Part shown: positions 6,525 through 7,345 of the stretch, piece after piece
How the letters are laid out: every line of letters begins with the position of its first letter
How positions within the stretch are numbered: the stretch's first letter is position 1
NCBI GenBank assembly: GCA_016839995.1
Contig: JAEOTD010000102.1
Coordinates: forward strand, 1 to 7,345
Reading direction: 5' to 3'
DNA length: 7,345 bases
Source: Candidatus Hermodarchaeota archaeon
GTDB taxonomy: Archaea > Asgardarchaeota > Hermodarchaeia > Hermodarchaeales > Hermodarchaeaceae
Notes under the pieces: generated by a model
What the model was told of the DNA's origin: nothing
Database searches by the model: none
Seen by the model: the letters and a program-made list of their open reading frames with translations, nothing else
Made by a program: the position numbers and the translations under genes

Positions 6525-7345
6525 TCAAATCCAGGGGAAAAAGTAGTGGGGGTAATAAACAGGGTAAAAGAGAAACACATAGCAGAGCAGATAGATGAAA
6601 AGTACCAGAAACAGCAAATAACTCACCACTCGACCTTGGTTCGGTAGCTTAGAAAGGTGGGTTTGCTTCTGCTTACGAGCCGGTTGCCAATATCGGAATT
6701 GTTGGTACAACGCAAAGAAGGGCAGACCCAAGAAGATTAACAAGAAGATTGTTTTGTACTTCAGTAATCCATACCAAAATAGGTGCGTAGCTAATCCCAC
6801 AGTAATGTAGAGTAAGAGAAGTCCCGCACCAATGAGGACAACCCCTAGCCTAATGGTTTTGCTTGGTCCGAGGTACACCGCAGTTGTTTTAACTCCCGCC
6901 TTTTCATCAGCGGCATAATCTGAAGCCGTATGAACGCAGTGGGTTCCTGCATAAAAGATTCCAGCTCCAATCAGTAAAGTGAGTGGTAATTCAGGAAGGA
7001 AAGGAAACGGTGTTATCCCGGTGAACAACGCCCATCCTGAAATGATAGCCCAGGTGCCGAATCCAAGCCCAATAATCATTAAATCAAGAAAAGGGCGACC
7101 CTTGAGCCGAATTGGTGGAAGAGAATAGGCAAAGGCGAAAAAGTAAGTTACCAATAAGATGGGCAGGTATATTCCCCTCACGAGGTTAGCAATGATTATT
7201 CCAAGAATGAATAACACTCCAGCGATTATGATTGCCCCTTTCTTTGACACCTTTCCCGAACTCACTGGTAATTGAGCCTTCTTAACATGCAGTTGATCAG
7301 TATCAAGGTCCCCCAATTGGTTGATAATGAAAATCGCTGAGTTGA
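6525..7345 (-). CDS. UbiA-family prenyltransferase (5'-partial)
   Basis: An integral-membrane prenyltransferase of the UbiA superfamily, which transfers an isoprenoid chain from its diphosphate to a lipid or aromatic acceptor. The frame stays open to the window edge; the TTG at 7316 falls inside the first Asp-rich motif, so it is not the start and the N-terminus is missing. The motif spans the TTG as N-Q-L-G-D-L-D-T-D (7319-7293), the place of the classical NDxxDxxxD. Counting the TTG as 1, next come LPVSSGKVS (16-24), the YSLPPIRLKGRP stretch (64-75), and the second motif DYAADEKAGVKTTAVYLG (133-150) with D133 and D137. Several membrane helices follow, with a basic loop at about 213-229. The 'NQ...D' start recalls homogentisate-type transferases; the second motif, with aGvkTTAv.LG, recalls carotenoid (lycopene elongase) and chlorophyll-type members. 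Archaeal lipid (DGGGP) synthase is possible but less like it. The substrate is undetermined. Confidence 0.85.
   Translation of the reverse strand, partial: NSAIFIINQLGDLDTDQLHVKKAQLPVSSGKVSKKGAIIIAGVLFILGIIIANLVRGIYLPILLVTYFFAFAYSLPPIRLKGRPFLDLMIIGLGFGTWAIISGWALFTGITPFPFLPELPLTLLIGAGIFYAGTHCVHTASDYAADEKAGVKTTAVYLGPSKTIRLGVVLIGAGLLLLYITVGLATHLFWYGLLKYKTIFLLIFLGLPFFALYQQFRYWQPARKQKQTHLSKLPNQGRVVSYLLFLVLFIYLLCYVFLFYPVYYPHYFFPWI

Noticed and set aside
7314..7316. TTG as the start of the UbiA gene
   Set aside because: It lies inside the N..GDLDTD substrate motif, and the frame continues to the window edge with a hydrophobic segment (AIFII) typical of the helix before that motif.

Overview
The window looks archaeal, although no ribosomal RNA or marker gene is present to settle it. 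The evidence is a solute-binding protein anchored by a C-terminal membrane helix and rich in N-glycosylation sequons, TATA-like boxes close to starts, Shine-Dalgarno sites (GGAGG, AGGAG, GGGAG) 7-9 bases before starts, a U-run terminator without a strong stem, and moderate GC. An Asgard-type or other mesophilic archaeon is plausible; that placement is inference.

Layout, left to right. On the + strand, bases 1-1508 hold the 3' part of a family 5 (peptide/oligosaccharide type) ABC substrate-binding protein whose start lies outside the window. It is followed by a T-run terminator and a 155-base leader carrying an inverted repeat over a TATA-like site. Bases 1664-3139 (+) encode an ArsB/NhaD/SLC13-type (ion transporter superfamily) permease. 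All remaining genes are on the - strand. Read in their direction of transcription, they are a 5'-truncated UbiA prenyltransferase (7345-6525), a HAD phosphatase with a TTG start (6457-5801), adenine deaminase (5688-3934) and a six-helix membrane protein of unknown function (3819-3148). That last gene meets the permease tail to tail with 8 bases between them.

The - strand genes are separated by 67, 112 and 114 bases. The three that start inside the window (HAD, deaminase, membrane protein) each have their own ribosome binding site and a plausible TATA box, so they look like single transcription units rather than one operon. No shared pathway links them: membrane lipid/quinone prenylation, a small-molecule phosphatase, purine salvage and transport.

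I see no CRISPR array, insertion sequence, tRNA, rRNA or phage feature. The most interesting points lie within proteins: an extra N-terminal lobe appended to a solute-binding protein just before its membrane anchor, and a permease that keeps its second ion-site repeat while the matching first-repeat motifs are gone. I do not see a convincing new multi-gene system.
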